Of a stretch of 64,000 nucleotides of DNA, positions 62,829 through 64,000 are shown piece after piece. The stretch is taken from positions 1 to 64,000 of the forward strand of contig JACRFZ010000024.1 in the NCBI GenBank assembly GCA_016212515.1. The letters are read 5' to 3'. The notes under the pieces were generated by a model. The model saw nothing but the letters and a program-made list of their open reading frames with translations. It did not search any database and was not told where the DNA came from. Made by a program: the position numbers and the translations under genes. How positions within the stretch are numbered: position 1 is the first letter of the stretch; each line of letters opens with the position of its first letter. The DNA comes from Candidatus Melainabacteria bacterium (GTDB lineage Bacteria > Cyanobacteriota > Vampirovibrionia > Obscuribacterales > Obscuribacteraceae).

Positions 62829-62885
62829 AGCCCGCACTACAGTTAGTAGGGCTATGTTTACTTAACGGTCAGGGCCAGCCGACAG

Positions 62886-64000
62886 TTATTTGCGTTTGTT
62901 GAGAAAATGAAAGAGATCTGAACCCATGTTGGAGTTGACACTGCTTGCTTTGTTGCCGGCGATACCGGTTTCATTGAAGTTGAGTGTTTCAAAATTGGTG
63001 AAGCTGCCGTCAGCGGCATGAGCCGGCGGAATCAGGGCATCGGGTTGAGCCTGGGTTGGCAGGACCTTAGCCGGCAGGGCGCCCTGATTGGGCAATTGAT
63101 TGGGCGCCTGATTGAAGGTGCCTTGTGAGAAATTGCCTTGATTGAAATTGCCTTGATTGTTCAGGGGCGCAGCTTCGAAGTTCTGCATGGAATTGTTGGC
63201 ATAGGCCGGCTGCGTCTGTACTTCCATTTCGTAGTTTTGAATTTGAGTCGAGGGCTGGGGCTGCTGCATGGCAGTTTGACCAAGGCTCTGCGGATCTTGA
63301 CTGACGGGCATATTGGTGGCGGCCGGCTGGGCGGATATTTGCATGGCGGCATTGTTGCCGCCGCCAAGGGCCAGTTCCTGACCGGGCTGGATCAAACGCG
63401 GGTCGGAGCCGATTACGCCTTCATTAGCTTTATAAAGGTCGCCCCACTTACTGCCGTCGCCCAGTTGCTCTCTGGCAATGTCCCAGAGATTGTCGCCAGG
63501 TTTGACCGTATATGAGGCCATATTGGCACTGGCTTCCGCACCCATGCCGGGCAACTGGATAGTGGTGCCGGGACGGATCAGATCGGGATTGGCACCGAGG
63601 ATGCCTTCATTCATCTTATATATGTCCGACCACTTGGTGGCATTACCGAGCTGGTCTTTGGCAATGTTCCACAGGCAGTCCCCTGACTTAATGGTGTAAG
63701 AGGTTGTGCTTTCGGGTGCTGCCTGACCGGCATCCTGGGCGATATTTTGATTGGCGGTCTGATCGCCTATCTGCTGACCGTTAGCCTGGTTGAGCTGTGC
63801 TTCCTGGGAGGCAACGGCCGGTTCGCTCTGCTGGACCGGCTTGGGAGCGGCCGATGCACTGGCGTTAGCCGGTTTAACGGGCTGCTGGGCCGAATGGGTA
63901 TGCTTGACGGAATGGCTGGCACGGTCGAAGGACTTGTGAGTGCGCGCCATTTCTTTGGGATGGTTTTTGGCGACTTCGCTGACTTCCTTGCCGTGGGCGC
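62886..64000 (-). CDS. LysM-repeat protein (start lies beyond the window)
   Basis: The frame reads at least 371 codons and is open to the right edge. An ATG at 63950 exists but lacks a ribosome-binding site, and the reading frame continues upstream (AHGKEVSEVAKNHPKE), so the true start is probably outside. Two LysM domains are visible: TTSYTIKSGDCLWNIAKDQL then IRPGTTIQLPG, and SYTVKPGDNLWDIAREQLGD then IQPGQELALGG. The C-terminal region has tandem Asn/Gln-Gly-Asn-Phe units (QGNFNQGNFSQGTFNQ). LysM binds peptidoglycan GlcNAc, so it is likely a cell-wall or envelope-linked protein; no signal peptide can be judged. Confidence 0.85.
   Translation of the reverse strand, partial: AHGKEVSEVAKNHPKEMARTHKSFDRASHSVKHTHSAQQPVKPANASASAAPKPVQQSEPAVASQEAQLNQANGQQIGDQTANQNIAQDAGQAAPESTTSYTIKSGDCLWNIAKDQLGNATKWSDIYKMNEGILGANPDLIRPGTTIQLPGMGAEASANMASYTVKPGDNLWDIAREQLGDGSKWGDLYKANEGVIGSDPRLIQPGQELALGGGNNAAMQISAQPAATNMPVSQDPQSLGQTAMQQPQPSTQIQNYEMEVQTQPAYANNSMQNFEAAPLNNQGNFNQGNFSQGTFNQAPNQLPNQGALPAKVLPTQAQPDALIPPAHAADGSFTNFETLNFNETGIAGNKASSVNSNMGSDLFHFLNKRK

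Overview
The window looks like chromosomal DNA of a moderately GC-rich, free-living, non-photosynthetic Gram-negative-type bacterium. A member of the non-photosynthetic sister group of Cyanobacteria (Vampirovibrionia/Melainabacteria, possibly an Obscuribacter-like lineage) fits best. This is inferred from the mix of protein types: a short CysE, a flavin-reductase domain like the C-terminus of cyanobacterial flavodiiron proteins, many secreted TPR proteins, a PATAN/DUF4388 protein and an FHA-cyclase. No rRNA, tRNA, insertion sequence, prophage or CRISPR array was seen. Genes are dense, lie on both strands, often overlap by 1-8 bases, and unusually often seem to start with TTG or GTG.

Layout. 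1-7.2 kb: edge of a MATE exporter, a TOPRIM protein coupled to a membrane protein, a secreted TPR protein, ribulose-phosphate epimerase, a divergent acyl-CoA dehydrogenase homologue, small proteins, and serine acetyltransferase. 7.5-12.6 kb: one giant 1682-residue protein of unknown function with internal repeats. 12.6-18 kb: FabF, a YgjP/SprT-type metallopeptidase, a lone CobU, a UbiA-type prenyltransferase and a secreted protein. 18-21.7 kb: a plus-strand run of peptide deformylase, a Cys-rich protein, a RapZ C-terminal domain alone, a truncated tandem copy of the YvcK membrane anchor, YvcK itself, and a flavin reductase-like protein. 21.7-25.6 kb: patatin, FAD monooxygenase and a TPR protein.

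25.7-37.4 kb is a central-carbon block: sucCD, a phosphofructokinase with the residue signature of PPi-dependent enzymes, ribD, miaB, a TPR protein, aceA and aceB, and divergent from aceB a citrate-synthase-fold protein with an N-terminal HTH domain. The aceB/HTH intergenic region carries a palindrome. Together these suggest growth on acetate or fatty acids through the glyoxylate shunt, with a possible local sensor-regulator.

37.5-45.7 kb is a tightly packed lipid-modification operon: acyl desaturase, FAD oxidoreductase, DUF1365, Cfa synthase, Sua5/TsaC, DUF1295, a second Cfa-type methyltransferase and a heme-oxygenase-like protein. It is the best candidate here for a coherent and incompletely described pathway. 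45.7-52.8 kb: a HAD-fold protein without its nucleophile, a PATAN plus degenerate GGDEF protein, a tail-anchored protein, NagZ-type glycosidase, FHA-adenylate cyclase and metK. 52.8-56.8 kb: a 14-bp tandem repeat containing an ECF -35-like GGAACTT, an ECF sigma factor, an anti-sigma factor with three zinc-binding modules, a Spy/CpxP-like periplasmic protein and a clear terminator, forming a likely envelope-stress module. 56-64 kb: an unknown protein, a coiled-coil secreted protein, argS, a WYL-domain protein, rpiB, an unknown protein, glycerate kinase and the edge of a LysM protein.
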